Notes under the pieces: model-generated | What the model saw: only the letters and a program-made list of their open reading frames with translations | Databases searched by the model: none | What the model was told of the DNA's origin: nothing | Position numbers and translations under genes: made by a program | Shown: positions 62,470 to 64,000 of the stretch, piece by piece | Position numbering within the stretch: position 1 is the first letter of the stretch | Layout of the letters: each line of letters begins with the position of its first letter | From: Dipteris shenzhenensis | Lineage: Eukaryota > Polypodiophyta > Polypodiopsida > Gleicheniales | Assembly: GCA_047967505.1 (NCBI GenBank) | Contig: CM106541.1 | Strand: one strand, 5' to 3' | DNA length: 64,000 bases

Positions 62470-63295
62470 CTCTTTAAAAGAAAAACTATTTGGGGGAACC
62501 AGTATTTGGGGCATGGAGAGACATTCCCCCCAAAAAAAATTGAAAAAAAAATGGCCAGATGGCCCCAGGTCTGAGTAGGTGCAACTTTGGGCCAGTCGGG
62601 GACCGAAAAAAAGTTATTTGGAAAAATATTAGGCAATTTTGAAACCCCCCCAAAAAAAAAATTATTTGGGGGGGGCACTATTAGGCATCCTTAATTTGTT
62701 GGGAATCAATATTTGGGGCATGGATAGACATTTCCCCCCAAAAATTTTGAAAAAAAATGGTCAGATGGCCCCAAATGTGAGCAGGCGCGACTTTGGGCCA
62801 GACGGGGTCCAGGGGGCCACTATTGGGCATCCTTGATTTGTTGGGAATCAATATTTGGGGCATGGAGAGACATTTCCCCCCAAAAATTTTGAAAAAAAAT
62901 GGCCAGATGGCCCCAGGTGTGAGCAGGCACGACTTTGGGCCAGACGGGGTCCTTTGGGGTATGGAGAGACATTTCCCCCCAAAAATTTTGAAAAAAAATG
63001 GCCAGATGACCCCGTCTGGCCCAAAGTCATGCCTGCTCACACCTAGGGCCATCTGGCCATTCTTTTTCAAAATTTTTGGGGGGAAATGTCTCTCCATGCC
63101 CCAAATATTGATTCCCAACAAATTAAGGATGTCTAATAGTGCCCCCCCCATCCCCATCTGGCCCAAAGTCATGGCCCAAAGTCACGCTTGCTCACAACCC
63201 GGGCCATCTGGCCATTTTTTTCAAAATTGGTCTCCGTCTGGCCCAAAGTCACAGCTGCTCACACCTGGGGCCATCTAGCCATTTTTTTTAAAAAA
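62470..63295. repeat. Array of direct and inverted copies of a roughly 118-bp unit
   Basis: The unit reads GGGAATCAATATTTGGGGCATGGAGAGACATTTCCCCCCAAAAATTTTGA-type sequence, then ATGGCCAGATGGCCCCAGG, GTGAGCAGGC and CTTTGGGCCAGACGGGGTCC. Plus-sense copies are at about 62490-62605 (diverged), 62700-62812, 62838-62952 and 62953-63012 (partial). Minus-sense copies follow at about 63010-63120, 63150-63225 and 63226-63295 (partial). The switch near 63010 makes a nearly perfect long palindrome. Open frames on both strands (62793-63278 plus, 62681-63172 minus) read the same repeated peptide because the DNA is an inverted repeat. I do not regard them as genes. Confidence 0.85.
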
Positions 63296-64000
63296 AATTG
63301 GACATGTTCTATGCTTATGGTACAATTGATCTACAGGTGTTGCTTCTTTTAGATGCTCAAATACTTTTACTTTTGGATGCCAAACATTAGGATATGATAT
63401 GGATATCATTCATCGCGTCTTGAAGGATATGTTAACTTTGAACCTTCAAAAGCTTTCCACTTCTTTTAATAAAGAAAATTTAACATTTTTTTCCCACCCT
63501 TGTCCTGTCCTGTCTTCTTACTGAATTTTTGCATGCTTGATTTCCACATAATTTAAATTTAAAAATGATGTATTTTGTTTATTACATCCAAATTTTTGGT
63601 ACATTTGAATAAGATCTTTAAAAAATGTTATATAATTGACAAAAATTATAAAAGCAAAGTTTTTTATGCATATTCAATTATAATATCCCCTCTAACTTAT
63701 ATTATTCATGAGTCAAAGTTATTAATTGAATTAAAAAATCAATCTAGCTCTAAATTTAAGCAATACCTAAGAGTAGAACCTTCCCAAAATGTTACTTGGA
63801 GTATTCCATGAAAAGCATGTATTACTTGGGGGTTCAAGTTGCCAACTCCCATTCTATGTAAATAATAAATACAAGTGATCACATGCAATTATGTCTGATT
63901 GTTTTCAAATGTGATGTAATGTCCAAGAAGTAAATATAACTTCCAAATAGCTACATACATATTTCATATACACAACATAATCCATATTAATTTGTCTCAT
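63296..64000. other. AT-rich non-coding end of the window
   Basis: No supported gene; the 78-codon frame at 63575-63811 is Lys/Ile/Ser-rich, as expected of AT-rich DNA. Confidence 0.4.

Noticed and set aside
62681-63278. Frames of about 160 codons on both strands
   Set aside because: They read the same peptide on both strands because the DNA is an inverted repeat; the repeated peptide is explained by the DNA units.

Overview
The window is plant nuclear DNA made almost entirely of LTR retrotransposons. No intact host gene, tRNA or rRNA was found. Nested Ty1/copia and Ty3/gypsy elements, PBS sites matching initiator tRNA-Met, long non-coding intervals and old decayed elements beside near-perfect ones fit a very large, slowly purged genome. 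A gymnosperm, perhaps a conifer, is my inference; nothing in the sequence proves the taxon.

Layout. 1-1775: 5' end of a minus-strand copia element running off the window. 1776-3000: non-coding with a CA microsatellite. About 3000-15700: an old, broken plus-strand gypsy element (Gypsy-1), split inside its protease by a young minus-strand copia (Copia-1, 6218-12097, TSD ACTGA). 16416-21839: a family of TATA-bearing, LTR-like repeats with a 13-bp minisatellite or CTC tracts, partly in head-to-head inverted order. 22395-32141: a very young minus-strand gypsy (Gypsy-2, TSD CACAT). Its LTRs differ only by one 12-bp repeat unit, and its polyprotein continues about 930 residues past the integrase. 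32836-35734: a decayed minus-strand transposase gene with a SWIM zinc finger. 36950-38150: coiled-coil ORF remnants. 40935-42149: a broken gene that looks like a beta-class (N4/N6) DNA methyltransferase. 45196-48903: a 3'-truncated copia (Copia-2) with three in-frame stops. 49020-54487: a mangled minus-strand copia (Copia-3) carrying an unrelated gypsy gag remnant. 56380-61862: a complete copia (Copia-4) with identical 296-bp LTRs, TSD CTTGT and an uninterrupted gag-pol. 62470-63295: a compact array of tandem and inverted copies of a roughly 118-bp unit.

How the parts work together. Each complete retroelement encodes its own cycle: Gag particle with zinc knuckles, aspartic protease, integrase, reverse transcriptase and RNase H, with PBS and PPT priming sites beside the LTRs. 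Domain order separates copia (INT before RT) from gypsy (INT after RT-RNase H). Insertion order can be read from nesting and LTR divergence: Gypsy-1 is oldest, Copia-1 later, Gypsy-2 and Copia-4 most recent.

The points most worth pursuing are the large C-terminal module of Gypsy-2, the methyltransferase-like pseudogene, the SWIM transposase with a GCGAGCG motif pair on either side of it, the promoter-bearing repeat family, and the foldback array at 62.5-63.3 kb. All calls are by eye from the sequence; no database search was run.
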